Origin: Pseudomonas lini
Lineage (GTDB): Bacteria; Pseudomonadota; Gammaproteobacteria; Pseudomonadales; Pseudomonadaceae
Direction: 5' to 3'
Length of the DNA: 64,000 nucleotides
Assembly: GCF_964063345.1 (NCBI RefSeq)
Contig: NZ_OZ061318.1
Coordinates: 4,960,001-5,024,000, forward strand
Shown here: positions 8,221 through 17,301 of the stretch, one piece after another
Layout of the letters: every line of letters starts with the position of its first letter
Position numbering within the stretch: position 1 is the stretch's first letter
Translations under genes and position numbers: made by a program
The notes under the pieces: model-generated
The model's input: only the letters and a program-made list of their open reading frames with translations
Told to the model about the DNA's origin: nothing
Database searches by the model: none

Positions 8221-10161
8221 TCACATCGGCTCCGGCGGCCCAATCAGTCTCCCCATAACCCCAAACAACCCCAGCTCCCGAATCGCTTCCAGTTCCCCCT
8301 GCGTCTCCACCATCTCGGCAATCAACGGCAAATCAATGCTGTTGGTCGCCCGGAAAATCGCCTCGATGAACAGGCGCTTGTCAGTCTGTTCATCGATACC
8401 CCGAATGTAGGCTCCGTCGATTTTCAGGTAAGCCAGCCCCAACTGCGTCAGGTTACCGATCTGGCTGAAGCTGCCGCCGAAGTGCTGCAGTCCGATGCGA
8501 TAACCGGTGTTGAGCAGACTGTGACTCAGGCGTTGCAGTTCTTCGGGGGGCGGCAGTTGGCGTTCGTCGATTTCCAGGGTCAGCAGCGGCGCCAGTTCCG
8601 GCAGTGATTCAAGTATGTCGCAGATCAGTTTTAGCTGGGTCTGATCGCGCAGAGTGCTGCCGGACAGGCTCAACGCGAGGGGCCAACGGTTGGCGGCCAG
8701 ATATTCGAGAGTGGTTTCGAGCATCGCCAGATCGAATCGCGCCGACCAGCCAAGGCGCTCGATCCACGGCAGGAAATGCCCGGCGGCAATCGCCTCGCCT
8801 TGCGGGTCGAGCAGGCGCGCGAGGACTTTGTGATGCAACACCTGGCTGGTATCGGCGCACTGCACCACCGGTTGAAAATACAGCTGCATCTTGCCCTCGG
8901 TCAGCGCGTCGTCGATCCAGCTGCGCCAGTCGTGTTGGGACTGGTTCGGCGGGGTATCGGAATGGGTCATGTGTATCCACGGCCGCTCGGGGTGTTGCCG
9001 GGCCTGGGTCAGCGCTTGATCGAGGCGCACCAGCACGTCGTTCGCCGGTTCTCCGGGGTGATAGGCGACCACGCCCAGATGTGCCACGGGCATACAGTCG
9101 CTGGCACCGGTCAGGCGCAGGTTTTCCAGGGTGGCGCTGATTTCGGAAGCCAGGCGTGCAGCATCCTTGCTGTCCAGGCCCGGGGTCAGCAAGCTGAATT
9201 CGCCACCGCGATTGCGCGCCGCGAGCCAGGTTCGACGTTCGGGTAGCTGCGTCAGGCGTTTGAGCAATTCGCCGACGGCGCCAATCAGGGTATCGGTGCG
9301 CTGGCCGCCCAGACGCTGGTTGAGGCCGATCAGGTCATTGATCCGCAGCATGAGTAAATGGCCGTCGCGGCTTTGCTCGGAAACCAGTAATTGGTCGGCC
9401 AGTTGTTCATCCAGCAAGCGTCGGTTGGCCAGGCCCGTGAGGTTGTCCTGATAAGATTCGGAGCGCAGTTTTTCGCTGCGCGCGGCTTCTTCGGCAAACA
9501 ACGCCTTGAGCTTCTCGACCATTTGGTTCATGGCCAGCACCACGCGTTTGAGTTCCGGCGTGCGCGGCAGTTTCGGCAAACTGCGGAACTCGCGTTTGCT
9601 GATGGCTTCAGCCTGTTTGACCATGTTGTCGAGCGGGCGCAATTGCCGGCGCAACAGCCAGCCACCAAACACAGCGCTGAGCAGTCCGCAAATCAGCAAC
9701 CAGATCAGGCTGCCGAGGGTACTGTCCCAGAGTTTGGCCAAGGCAAACTGCGGATTGCTTAACACTTCGACCCGCGCCGCTTGCTCCCAACCACGCATGA
9801 TCAGAGCATCGCCACCCTGTGGGCGCAGGTTAACCAGGCTGATGAACCAGCCGGGAACACCCTCGATTTGCGGCGGTGCGCTGCGTTCCACCAACACTCG
9901 TTCATCCACAATATTGACGACCCGAATGCTGCTGAAATAACCACTGTCGAAAATCGAGCTGACCATCAACTCGATCATCGCCGGGTCGTCGATCTGGGCT
10001 GTCAATGACAAGCCCAGCGCCGTGGCGGCGTCCTGGGCGTGGGAGCGCAACTGGCTGAGCATCTGTTCGCGAGAGCTTTCCAGGCTGACAAAAAAACTGC
10101 CGCCGAAGGCCACCAGCAAGAACAGGCAAATGGCGAGAAACAATTGTTTGCGCAGTGACAT
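8221..10161 (-). CDS. lapD: LapD: inner-membrane c-di-GMP receptor controlling LapG
   Basis: 646 residues in the LapD order: N-terminal membrane helix (about 5-25), periplasmic output domain with the ESSREQML start, second helix (about 150-172, ending GGWLLRRQLRPL), HAMP, degenerate GGDEF (RGGEF in place of GGDEF) and degenerate EAL (KVLAR in place of EAL). Both enzymatic signatures are broken, as expected of a receptor. With c-di-GMP bound at the EAL domain, the periplasmic part sequesters the protease LapG and keeps the LapA-type adhesin on the surface. AAGGAGCG lies just before the ATG at 10161. It is 22 bases downstream of lapG in the same direction. Confidence 0.95.
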   Translation of the reverse strand: MSLRKQLFLAICLFLLVAFGGSFFVSLESSREQMLSQLRSHAQDAATALGLSLTAQIDDPAMIELMVSSIFDSGYFSSIRVVNIVDERVLVERSAPPQIEGVPGWFISLVNLRPQGGDALIMRGWEQAARVEVLSNPQFALAKLWDSTLGSLIWLLICGLLSAVFGGWLLRRQLRPLDNMVKQAEAISKREFRSLPKLPRTPELKRVVLAMNQMVEKLKALFAEEAARSEKLRSESYQDNLTGLANRRLLDEQLADQLLVSEQSRDGHLLMLRINDLIGLNQRLGGQRTDTLIGAVGELLKRLTQLPERRTWLAARNRGGEFSLLTPGLDSKDAARLASEISATLENLRLTGASDCMPVAHLGVVAYHPGEPANDVLVRLDQALTQARQHPERPWIHMTHSDTPPNQSQHDWRSWIDDALTEGKMQLYFQPVVQCADTSQVLHHKVLARLLDPQGEAIAAGHFLPWIERLGWSARFDLAMLETTLEYLAANRWPLALSLSGSTLRDQTQLKLICDILESLPELAPLLTLEIDERQLPPPEELQRLSHSLLNTGYRIGLQHFGGSFSQIGNLTQLGLAYLKIDGAYIRGIDEQTDKRLFIEAIFRATNSIDLPLIAEMVETQGELEAIRELGLFGVMGRLIGPPEPM

Positions 10162-10183
10162 AAAACGCTCCTTGCAGTAGCGG

Positions 10184-10891
10184 CTAGCCTTCGCCCACGG
10201 CGAACCCTTCAAATTGCATCTTTTTCAACACGTCTTGCCAACGCGACAATTTTTTCGAGTCGCTGCTGCGTTTGCCGCCATTGGCTCCCGGCAAGTACAG
10301 GCCTTCGGCGTTAAAGGCGTACACCGGCAACAGGTCTTTGCGTTGGGAAGCGGGGCGGATCTCGCCGATCAGATTGTCCAGCACCAGCGGCTCGGCCGTG
10401 GGGCTGCTGTAGAAGGTCAAGACCATGTGCGCCTGGTTCTGGGTCAGTGCCTTGACGTAGGTGATGCGCAGTTTTTCGCTGGGAATTCCGAGGTGTCGCA
10501 GGCTGAAATATTTCGCCAAGGCGTAGTCTTCACAGTCGCCCGCAGCCTTGATCAGCGATTCCACTGGCGTGGCCCAGTAATCGGTCTGACGCCAGATACG
10601 CGTGTCGTCCTGGAAGCTCAGTTGTTGATTGAAGAAGCGATTGACCGCGTTCAGTTGTTCGCGCTCAGGCTGGTTGCGTTCGCTTTGCAGCATTTGACTC
10701 CAGGCCTCGATCCGTCCCCGGGCCAGGCCAAGGGGGCCGTAGCGTTTTTCGGCCGTTTGCAGAATCTGCGCAAAGTCCCAGTCGGCCCATACGCTGCCCA
10801 ACCCTGCCAGCAGAAAAGTCGTCAGCAGCAGCCATCCGCCGAACCGAAGTCGGAGCGTTGACCATCCTGGACTACGCGGACTGCGGCACAT
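10184..10891 (-). CDS. lapG: LapG: periplasmic calcium-dependent cysteine protease
   Basis: About 235 residues with an N-terminal hydrophobic export segment (GGWLLLTTFLLAGLGSVWA). The transglutaminase-like catalytic triad is visible as Cys120 in AAGDCEDYALAKY, His155 in QNQAHMVLTF and Asp172 in LVLDNL. LapG cleaves the N-terminus of the large biofilm adhesin when released from LapD. The start at 10891 gives a normal signal peptide, but the open frame runs back through a REP element to 11119 and no convincing ribosome site is visible, so the start is uncertain by some codons. Forms an operon with lapD. Confidence 0.92.
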   Translation of the reverse strand: MCRSPRSPGWSTLRLRFGGWLLLTTFLLAGLGSVWADWDFAQILQTAEKRYGPLGLARGRIEAWSQMLQSERNQPEREQLNAVNRFFNQQLSFQDDTRIWRQTDYWATPVESLIKAAGDCEDYALAKYFSLRHLGIPSEKLRITYVKALTQNQAHMVLTFYSSPTAEPLVLDNLIGEIRPASQRKDLLPVYAFNAEGLYLPGANGGKRSSDSKKLSRWQDVLKKMQFEGFAVGEG

Positions 10892-10987
10892 GTCTGGCTG
10901 CTCGGGTGCAGATGTCTGAAGTCTAGGCGGTGTTTTCAGCGAGGAAGGGCAGGTCGTCGGACGAATGGACGTCGGCGGATTGCTTTT

Positions 10988-11121
10988 TGTGGCGAGGGAG
11001 CTTGCTCCCGCTCGGCTGCGCAGCAGTCGCAAAACCAGTAAGTGCGGTATATCAGGAAAAGTTGGGTGCCTGGTTTTGGGGTCGCTTCGCAACCCAGCGG
11101 GAGCAAGCTCCCTCGCCACAA
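10988..11121. repeat. Inverted REP pair (GTGGCGAGGGAGCTTGC type)
   Basis: GTGGCGAGGGAGCTTGCTCC from about 10989 and its inverted copy ending GCAAGCTCCCTCGCCAC near 11119 enclose about 90 bases. Each arm carries the secondary GGCTGCGCAGCAGTC-type hairpin. This is a typical bipartite REP element between the lapG 5' end and the downstream side of the YbaN-like gene. Confidence 0.85.
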
Positions 11122-11145
11122 AAGCCCCTGAGCCACAAATGGGGA

Positions 11146-11541
11146 TCAGGGTTTATGCAGGGTTTTCTGCTTGAGGATATAAACCGTCACCAACACAGCG
11201 CTGGTCAGCATGAACCCGCGCGCCCACGGCAGGGGCACCAGATAGCAGGAAAGCAGGATGCTCGCCCACATCAACCCGATGGCGTAGACCTTGCCCTTGA
11301 GGGGAATGCCATTGCCGCTCAGGTAGTCGCGAACCCACGGCCCAAGCCGTGGATGTTCAACCAGCCACTGATAGAAACGCGGTGAGCTACGGGCGAAACA
11401 GGCGGCCGCCAGCAACAGGAACGGTGTGGTGGGCAGCACCGGCAGGAAAATCCCGATCACCCCCAGCGCTACGCTCAGCCAGCCGATGGCCAGCAGCACG
11501 TAGCGCAACATCAGGGAGCGGTTGCCTATGGGGTTGTCCAT
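11146..11541 (-). CDS. YbaN/DUF454 family inner-membrane protein
   Basis: 131 residues with three to four hydrophobic segments. The motifs GVIGIFLPVLPTTPFLLLAA and CFARSSPRFYQWLVEHPRLG are the DUF454 (YbaN) signature. Function is unknown across the family. The ATG at 11541 follows TAAGG at a good distance; the codon at 11547 would be TTG. It starts 10 bases after the stop of the UPF0149 gene and is probably co-transcribed with it. Confidence 0.85.
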   Translation of the reverse strand: MDNPIGNRSLMLRYVLLAIGWLSVALGVIGIFLPVLPTTPFLLLAAACFARSSPRFYQWLVEHPRLGPWVRDYLSGNGIPLKGKVYAIGLMWASILLSCYLVPLPWARGFMLTSAVLVTVYILKQKTLHKP

Positions 11542-11551
11542 AGGCAAAACC

Positions 11552-12139
11552 TTAGTGGTGACGTGGCTTGAGAATCGCCGGTTTTTCGTCTGGCGCCTGG
11601 CACAGCAGGTACAGCGCGGTCAGGGCTTCCGGGATCTGCACGATCATGTCGTCCATCAGGTTGGCGTCTTTGGCTATGTCTTCGAACTCTGGCTGTTCGT
11701 CGAACAGACCGGAACCGACCATGATCGGCAGCAGCATTTCGCTGACTTCGTCTTCGGCGGTTTCGAACCAGGCGGCTTCGCGCAGGAATACGCCTTCCAT
11801 GAAACCGATGCACCAGCCGCGCAGGTCGGAGTCATCCGGCTCTTCGCCCAGGTCGAGGTCGCACGGCAGCTCGAACTCTTCGTCGGACGCCAGTTGGCGG
11901 GCGATGTGCGCCTTGAGCAGCAACAGAGTGGATTCGATCGCTTCACGCTCGGTGTCGTCGGCGTAATGCGGCTCTTCGGCGAAGAGCGCGTCGATCCATT
12001 CACGGTCGGGAACGCTCTCGGAACAAATCGACAGCGCGGTGAGGTAGCCGTGGGCGGCCACGTAGTCCAGCGCCTCGTCATGCAGCTCGTCGGCGTCGAG
12101 GAAGACTTGCAGGCGGGTTAGTTGCTCAGCGAAGGACAT
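11552..12139 (-). CDS. UPF0149 / YecA-YgfB family protein
   Basis: 195 residues, strongly acidic, all-helical. LRGWCIGFMEGVFLREAAWF and ALTALYLLCQAPDEKP are UPF0149 hallmarks. Unlike some YecA proteins there is no C-terminal SEC-type zinc motif; the tail simply ends in KPRHH. The role is not established. Leads the two-gene unit with the YbaN-like gene. Confidence 0.8.
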   Translation of the reverse strand: MSFAEQLTRLQVFLDADELHDEALDYVAAHGYLTALSICSESVPDREWIDALFAEEPHYADDTEREAIESTLLLLKAHIARQLASDEEFELPCDLDLGEEPDDSDLRGWCIGFMEGVFLREAAWFETAEDEVSEMLLPIMVGSGLFDEQPEFEDIAKDANLMDDMIVQIPEALTALYLLCQAPDEKPAILKPRHH

Positions 12140-12560
12140 TAAAGGGCTACCTTGGGGAATATACGATGCGCGAATTCTAGGCCTTCTTGAGCGCTTGGGC
12201 CAGCCGCGCGGTGTATTTGAACCCTTGTGATGGAATCTGCGGTTGGGGCAATAGAAAACCCTGTGGGAGCGGGCTTGCTCGCGAAAGCGGTGTGTCAGGC
12301 AGCATTAATGTCGACTGACACCCAGCTTTCGCGAGCAAGCCGCTCCCACAAGGGCCTGTATTGCATTGGCTTTCATGTGTCTTCTCAGCGGCGCCCTTTG
12401 CTGGACAGGCGTCGGGTATACTCGCGCGTTTTGTGATGCCCTGCTGGCGTCACGGCTGAGATATGAAGCGTCATGCAATGCGCACTTACGATTTGTCGGT
12501 GCAGCTTTGGTGATTCTGAACCAGCCTTGCAGGGATGTTTCGGTGATTTTTGGAGTTTTT
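12140..12560. other. Gene-free stretch upstream of recQ
   Basis: 421 bases between the divergent UPF0149 gene and recQ. The only clear element is the inverted REP pair listed next. A TATACT hexamer at 12417-12422 could be a recQ -10 element, but I see no good -35 at 17 bases, so it is not listed as a promoter. The recQ reading frame stays open back to 12366 but has no ribosome site there. Confidence 0.6.
12262..12350. repeat. Inverted REP pair (GTGGGAGCGGGCTTGC type)
   Basis: TGTGGGAGCGGGCTTGCTCG (from 12262) and its inverted copy ending at 12350 face each other across about 35 bases. The copies differ by one missing G in the right arm. Located in the recQ upstream region. Confidence 0.85.
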
Positions 12561-14690
12561 ATGCTCGAACAGGCTCAACGCGTCCTCAAGGACATCTTCG
12601 GCTACGACAGTTTCCGTGGCCGTCAGGGTGCAATCATTGAGCGCGTGGCCAGTGGCGGCGACGCCCTGGTGCTGATGCCTACCGGTGGCGGCAAGTCCTT
12701 GTGCTTCCAGGTGCCGGCACTGCTGCGCGAAGGCCTGGCGGTGGTGGTATCACCGCTGATCGCACTGATGGACGATCAGGTTGCCACCCTCGAAGAGCTG
12801 GGCGTTGCGGCGGCGGCGTTGAACTCCACGTTGAGCGCTGAGCAACAGCGTGACCTGGCGGCGCGGATCAAGCGCGGCGAGGTAAAAATGCTCTACCTGG
12901 CGCCCGAGCGCCTGGTTCAGCCGCGCATGCTGGCGTTTCTGCAAAGCCTTGAAATCGCCCTGTTCGCCATCGACGAAGCGCATTGCGTGTCCCAATGGGG
13001 TCACGATTTCCGTCGGGAATACCTGCAATTGGGTCAATTGGCGGAATTGTTCCCCAACGTCCCGCGTATTGCCCTGACCGCAACGGCCGACAAGCGCACC
13101 CGCGAAGAAATCGTCGATCGTCTGCATTTGCAGGATGCCGAGCGCTTCCTCTCGAGTTTCGACCGCCCCAATATTTTCTATCGCATCGTGCCCAAGGAAC
13201 AGCCACGCAAGCAGTTGCTGGCGTTCCTCGCCGAGCGGCGTAGCGATGCCGGTATCGTTTACTGCCTGTCGCGCAAAAAGGTTGATGAAGTAGCGGTGTT
13301 CCTCAGTGAGCAAGGTTTCCCCGCGCTGCCGTACCACGCCGGTCTGCCCAACGACACCCGGGCTCACCACCAGAAGCGCTTCCTTAACGAGGAAGGGCTG
13401 ATCATGGTCGCCACCGTGGCGTTCGGCATGGGTATCGACAAGCCTAACGTACGTTTTGTCGCTCACCTGGATTTGCCGAAGTCCCTTGAGGCCTATTACC
13501 AGGAAACCGGTCGCGGCGGTCGTGATGGCCTGCCGGCGGATGCCTGGATGGCGTACGGCCTGCAAGACGTGGTGATGCTCAAGCAGATGCTGCAAAACTC
13601 CGAAGGTGACGAGCGCCACAAACGTCTGGAGCAGCACAAGCTCGACGCGATGCTCTCGCTTTGCGAAGAAACCCGCTGCCGTCGCCAGACCCTGCTCGCG
13701 TACTTCGACGAAGACATGCCCGAGCCCTGCGGCCACTGCGACAACTGCGTCGACGGTGTGCAAACCTGGGACGCCACCGAGCCGGCCCGTCAGGCACTGT
13801 CGGCGATCTACCGCACCGGTCAGCGTTATGGCGTCGGTCATTTGGTCGACGTGTTGCTGGGCAAGGACAACGAAAAGGTTCGCAGCTTTGGTCATCAGCA
13901 TTTGTCGGTATACGGCGTAGGCAAAGCGATGGGGGAGAGCGAGTGGCGTTCCTTGTTCCGACAGCTTGTTGCCCGTGGTCTGGCGGACATCGATCTTGAA
14001 GGCTACGGCGGGCTGCGCCTGAGCGACACCTGTCGACCGCTGCTCAAGGGCGAAGTGACCCTGGAATTGCGCCGCGATCTCAAGCCACAAATCACAGCCA
14101 AGACCGCCAGCAAGAGCCCGGCCAGCCAACTGGTTCGCGGTGAAGAGCGCGAACAGTGGGAAGCCTTGCGTGCCCTGCGTCGCAAATTGGCCGAAGAGCA
14201 TGGCGTGCCGCCGTACGTCATCTTCCCCGACTCAACCCTGCTGGAAATGCTCCGCAGCCAGCCGACCTCGCTGGCGGAAATGGCCACGGTCAGCGGCGTT
14301 GGTGCGCGAAAACTGGAGCGTTATGGCGAGGCCTTCCTCGAAGTGCTCGGCGGTCAGGTCGAGGCGCCGAAAGTGGTGGCCGATGTGCGCCATGAGCTGA
14401 TCACTCTGGCCCGGGCCGGCATGACACCATTGCAAATCGCCGGTCAGTTGCAATGCTCGGAAAAGAACGTCTACGCGATGCTCGCCGAGGCGATCGGCAA
14501 GCAGCAGTTATCGCTTGAGCAGGCGCTGGACCTGCCGGAAGAGTTGATGGGCGAAGTCCAGGATGCATTCCTCGACGGCGAAGGCGAACTGCCCCCCGTG
14601 TCGGAGATTGCCGCGCTGTTCGCAGGGAGAGTTCCGGAAGGTGTTTTGTATTGCGTTCGTGCCGCCCTGCAGTCGGAATTCGAAGTCTGA
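12561..14690 (+). CDS. recQ: ATP-dependent DNA helicase RecQ
   Basis: 709 residues with complete RecQ architecture. The helicase core has Walker A MPTGGGKS (about 46-53), the DEAH box [12 protein letters not shown], and motif [16 protein letters not shown] RecQ-specific zinc site follows (Cys in EETRCRRQT plus EPCGHCDNC), then a winged-helix RQC domain. The HRDC domain (about 530-605) begins [21 protein letters not shown] further C-terminal segment resembles the extra helical domain of longer RecQ proteins. RecQ unwinds recombination and replication intermediates 3'-5'. The ATG at 12561 follows TGGAG at about 9 bases. Confidence 0.95.
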   Translation: MLEQAQRVLKDIFGYDSFRGRQGAIIERVASGGDALVLMPTGGGKSLCFQVPALLREGLAVVVSPLIALMDDQVATLEELGVAAAALNSTLSAEQQRDLAARIKRGEVKMLYLAPERLVQPRMLAFLQSLEIALFAIDEAHCVSQWGHDFRREYLQLGQLAELFPNVPRIALTATADKRTREEIVDRLHLQDAERFLSSFDRPNIFYRIVPKEQPRKQLLAFLAERRSDAGIVYCLSRKKVDEVAVFLSEQGFPALPYHAGLPNDTRAHHQKRFLNEEGLIMVATVAFGMGIDKPNVRFVAHLDLPKSLEAYYQETGRGGRDGLPADAWMAYGLQDVVMLKQMLQNSEGDERHKRLEQHKLDAMLSLCEETRCRRQTLLAYFDEDMPEPCGHCDNCVDGVQTWDATEPARQALSAIYRTGQRYGVGHLVDVLLGKDNEKVRSFGHQHLSVYGVGKAMGESEWRSLFRQLVARGLADIDLEGYGGLRLSDTCRPLLKGEVTLELRRDLKPQITAKTASKSPASQLVRGEEREQWEALRALRRKLAEEHGVPPYVIFPDSTLLEMLRSQPTSLAEMATVSGVGARKLERYGEAFLEVLGGQVEAPKVVADVRHELITLARAGMTPLQIAGQLQCSEKNVYAMLAEAIGKQQLSLEQALDLPEELMGEVQDAFLDGEGELPPVSEIAALFAGRVPEGVLYCVRAALQSEFEV

Positions 14691-14763
14691 ATGACCTGCG
14701 GCATAGATGTAACGATTCAGTACAGAGCAAACCTTGCCTATAGCCAAAGGTCATGCTTAGCTG

Positions 14764-14776
14764 ACTAATAATTAGT
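14764..14776. promoter_or_regulatory. Candidate operator of the MarR-type regulator
   Basis: ACTAA-TAA-TTAGT is an inverted repeat with a 3-base centre, 33 bases before the regulator's ATG in an AT-rich patch. MarR proteins usually bind such AT-rich palindromes in their own promoter. Autoregulation is inferred. Confidence 0.5.
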
Positions 14777-14809
14777 TTTTCTCTATTTCAGTCTAATCAT
14801 GAGTGTTTT

Positions 14810-15244
14810 ATGCCGTTAACCGATCAACACCGCTTTGGCATGCAATTGGCCCAGATGTCTCGGGGCTGGCGTGCCGAACTGGACCGCCGACTGGCTGGCC
14901 TGGGTCTGTCCCAGGCGCGCTGGCTGGTGCTGCTGCACCTGGCGCGTTTCGATGATGCCCCCACTCAACGCGAACTGGCGCAAAGCGTCGGCGTCGAAGG
15001 GCCCACCCTGGCTCGATTGCTCGACAGCCTGGAAAGTCAGGGCCTGGTGCAGCGCCAATCCGTACTGGAAGACCGTCGGGCGAAAAAAATCGTCCTGTGT
15101 GCCCCGGCTCGGCCCTTGATCGAACAAATTGAAACCATCGCCACTCAATTGCGCCACGAACTGTTCGAGGGCGTTGATGAGGCGGATTTGAAGGTCTGCA
15201 TGCGGGTCCACGGGCACATTCTGGCCAACCTGGAAAAATCTTGA
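14810..15244 (+). CDS. MarR-family transcriptional regulator (SlyA-like)
   Basis: 144 residues with the winged-helix layout of MarR: dimerisation helix at the N-terminus, recognition helix region VGVEGPTLARLLDSLESQGLV, and the wing with DRRAKKIVLC. The DRR motif before the beta-wing is typical. The effector is unknown. No obvious target gene is divergent; the downstream gene is a FimV-like protein. Confidence 0.85.
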   Translation: MPLTDQHRFGMQLAQMSRGWRAELDRRLAGLGLSQARWLVLLHLARFDDAPTQRELAQSVGVEGPTLARLLDSLESQGLVQRQSVLEDRRAKKIVLCAPARPLIEQIETIATQLRHELFEGVDEADLKVCMRVHGHILANLEKS

Positions 15245-15312
15245 GGCACAACCTCGCGCCGGACTTTTGAGATACTCCGTTGGGCAGACTATAAAGAACT
15301 ACTAGGCAATAT

Positions 15313-15339
15313 CGTGTTCGTACCGGATGTGCGAACACG
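15313..15339 (+). promoter_or_regulatory. Perfect inverted repeat before the FimV-like gene
   Basis: CGTGTTCG (15313-15320) and CGAACACG (15332-15339) are exact 8-base inverted copies 11 bases apart, about 34 bases before the FimV-like start. It could be an operator or a 5'-UTR hairpin; no T-run follows. Confidence 0.45.
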
Positions 15340-15372
15340 TACAGGTTGGTTCTGGTTATCTAAGGGATGCTC

Positions 15373-17190
15373 ATGCTCGAGAGTTGGCACGTTGTATTGC
15401 GGTGTTGCACCAGGCTGCTGCTGGTCGGTGGTGCCGTCACTTACTCGGCATTGGCCCCTGCGCTCGGGTTGGGTGAGATCACCCAGCATTCGGCGTTGAA
15501 TCAGCCATTCAATGCCGACATCGCCTTGGTGGACGCCGGTGGTCTGGAGGAGGGCGAGTTATCGGTCAGCCTGGCGACGGCGGACGAATTCAGCCGCGCC
15601 GGCGTTGAGCGGGTGTTCTTCCTTAACGACCTGAAGTTCACACCGATCCTGCGGGGCAACCGCAGCCTGATCCGGGTGACTTCCAGCAAACCGGTCAAGG
15701 AACCCTTCCTGAATTTTCTGGTGCAGATTAATCAGCCCAACGGGCGTTTGCTGCACGAGTACACAGTGCTGATCGATCCGCCGGGTTCGCCGGGAATTGT
15801 TCCCATCAACGACGAGCCCGAGCCGCGCCCTCAGTCTTCCGCGTTCCCGTCCGTCGAACCGGCTGTTGCACCGCCACCTGCTGCGAAGGCGGCGGCGCCC
15901 AAGCCTGATGTCGATAAACCAGCTGCCGCGCCTGCGAATGATGCTGTTGCCGAACAACTGGCCGCCAGCGTGCTGCAGAACCAACAGTTGCAAAAAAACC
16001 TCGATGAACTCAATGCGAAGCTTCAGGCTCAGGACGAGCAGATCGCCGGCCAGAAAAAGCAGGTGATCGAACTGCAAACCCGATTGGCGGAAGTCAAACA
16101 GGCATCGTTAGAGCCGGTCGTGCCCCAGGTGACGGCACCGGTGCCCGTTGTAGCAGAGGAGTCTGAACCGACTCCGTGGCTGCTGATCATCGGGTTGCTG
16201 GCAGTGGTGGCGTTGGCGTTGCTCGGTGTGTTCATTCGCCGTCAACGACAGCAGGTTCAGGTTCAGGCTCAGGTCCAGCCCGAACCGTTACCCGTGCTGC
16301 CGTCGCGCCATGAACCGGTACTCAACCGCACAGCAGAACCGATCAAGCCGGCGTCCCAGCCGCAACCGGTAGCCGGATCGGCCGAAGAGACTCCCGCAGG
16401 CGACGTGCTGGAAGGGGTTGGTATCTACCTGGCGTATGGCCGTTTGTCCGAGGCGGCCGGTTTGTTGCGAGATGCGTTGGTCAGGGAACCCCAGCGCACC
16501 GATCTGGCCGTGCAGCTGTTGGAAGTCCTCGGTAAACAGGGCGACGTGCAAGCTTATGACGCGCAGGAAAGCAGCCTGCGAGACGCCGGGTTCGATGCAC
16601 AGCAGCTTCAAGACATCCGCGCCCGCCATCCGAAACTGATCAGCGCCGCACCGGTGGTCGCCGCCGTGGCAGTGATTCCTCCTACGCTTGCAATCCCTGA
16701 AGCGGCACCGAGCGATGAGTTCCAGTTGAACCTCGATGACCTGTCGATGGATTCGAATTGGGACCTGATCAGCCCCTTCGAAAACTCATCATCCAGCGCT
16801 AAACCGTCGAATGAGCCAGAGCAGGCAAACGACCCCGGGTTCACCTCGAACCTGCATGTGTTGCCCGATGTCTTCGAAATGCCCGAGGAGCCGACGCTGG
16901 ACGAGCCCGAGCTTGAATGGATCGCCGAATCTGACGCTCAATCTCTGGACGATACCTTTCTCAACGAGTTCAGCGATCCTGCCCAACCGTTGGAACTTGA
17001 GCCGCTGAATGCCGAATTGATGGATCTTGAACCGGTCGGGCCGAGCAGCGCGGGCAAACTCGAACAGGCCCAGACCTGCATCGACGACGGCGATCTGGAT
17101 AGCGCCATCGTGCTGCTTAACGAGCTACTCAAGGACGGCGACGAACCGCTCAAGGAGACGGCCCGGACTCTGTTGGCCGGTATCCGATAA
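15373..17190 (+). CDS. FimV-like inner-membrane protein (short paralogue type)
   Basis: 605 residues. After an N-terminal hydrophobic signal (LLLVGGAVTYSALAPALGL) comes the FimV N-terminal domain: GEITQHSALNQPFNADIALV and NFLVQINQPNGRLLHEYTVL. A Pro/Ala-rich linker, a short coiled coil (about 200-235) and one transmembrane helix (PWLLIIGLLAVVALALLGVF) follow. The cytoplasmic part has TPR-like helices and an acidic stretch, and ends in the FimV C-terminal domain (CIDDGDLDSAIVLLNELLKD). The LysM domain present in P. aeruginosa FimV is not apparent. FimV proteins organise polar assembly and pilus function. The second ATG (15373) is preferred because TAAGGG abuts the first. Confidence 0.8.
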   Translation: MLESWHVVLRCCTRLLLVGGAVTYSALAPALGLGEITQHSALNQPFNADIALVDAGGLEEGELSVSLATADEFSRAGVERVFFLNDLKFTPILRGNRSLIRVTSSKPVKEPFLNFLVQINQPNGRLLHEYTVLIDPPGSPGIVPINDEPEPRPQSSAFPSVEPAVAPPPAAKAAAPKPDVDKPAAAPANDAVAEQLAASVLQNQQLQKNLDELNAKLQAQDEQIAGQKKQVIELQTRLAEVKQASLEPVVPQVTAPVPVVAEESEPTPWLLIIGLLAVVALALLGVFIRRQRQQVQVQAQVQPEPLPVLPSRHEPVLNRTAEPIKPASQPQPVAGSAEETPAGDVLEGVGIYLAYGRLSEAAGLLRDALVREPQRTDLAVQLLEVLGKQGDVQAYDAQESSLRDAGFDAQQLQDIRARHPKLISAAPVVAAVAVIPPTLAIPEAAPSDEFQLNLDDLSMDSNWDLISPFENSSSSAKPSNEPEQANDPGFTSNLHVLPDVFEMPEEPTLDEPELEWIAESDAQSLDDTFLNEFSDPAQPLELEPLNAELMDLEPVGPSSAGKLEQAQTCIDDGDLDSAIVLLNELLKDGDEPLKETARTLLAGIR

Positions 17191-17201
17191 CACCTGGCCT
17201 C

Positions 17202-17291
17202 TGTAGGAGCGAGGCTTGCCCGCGAATCAGACGGCGCGGTTTATCAGAATAACCGCATTATCGTTCTTCGCGGGCAAGCCTCGCTCCTACA
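17202..17291. repeat. Inverted REP pair (TGTAGGAGCGAGGCTTGCC type)
   Basis: TGTAGGAGCGAGGCTTGCCC and its exact inverted copy flank about 45 bases. It fills the space between the convergent FimV-like and patatin genes, so it probably acts as a two-way transcription stop. Confidence 0.85.
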
Positions 17292-17301
17292 GGGGCAGAG
17301 G

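Noticed and set aside
12750..14201. 483-codon open frame on the minus strand opposite recQ
   Set aside because: It mirrors recQ codon by codon, has no ribosome site and no recognisable domain; a shadow caused by high GC.
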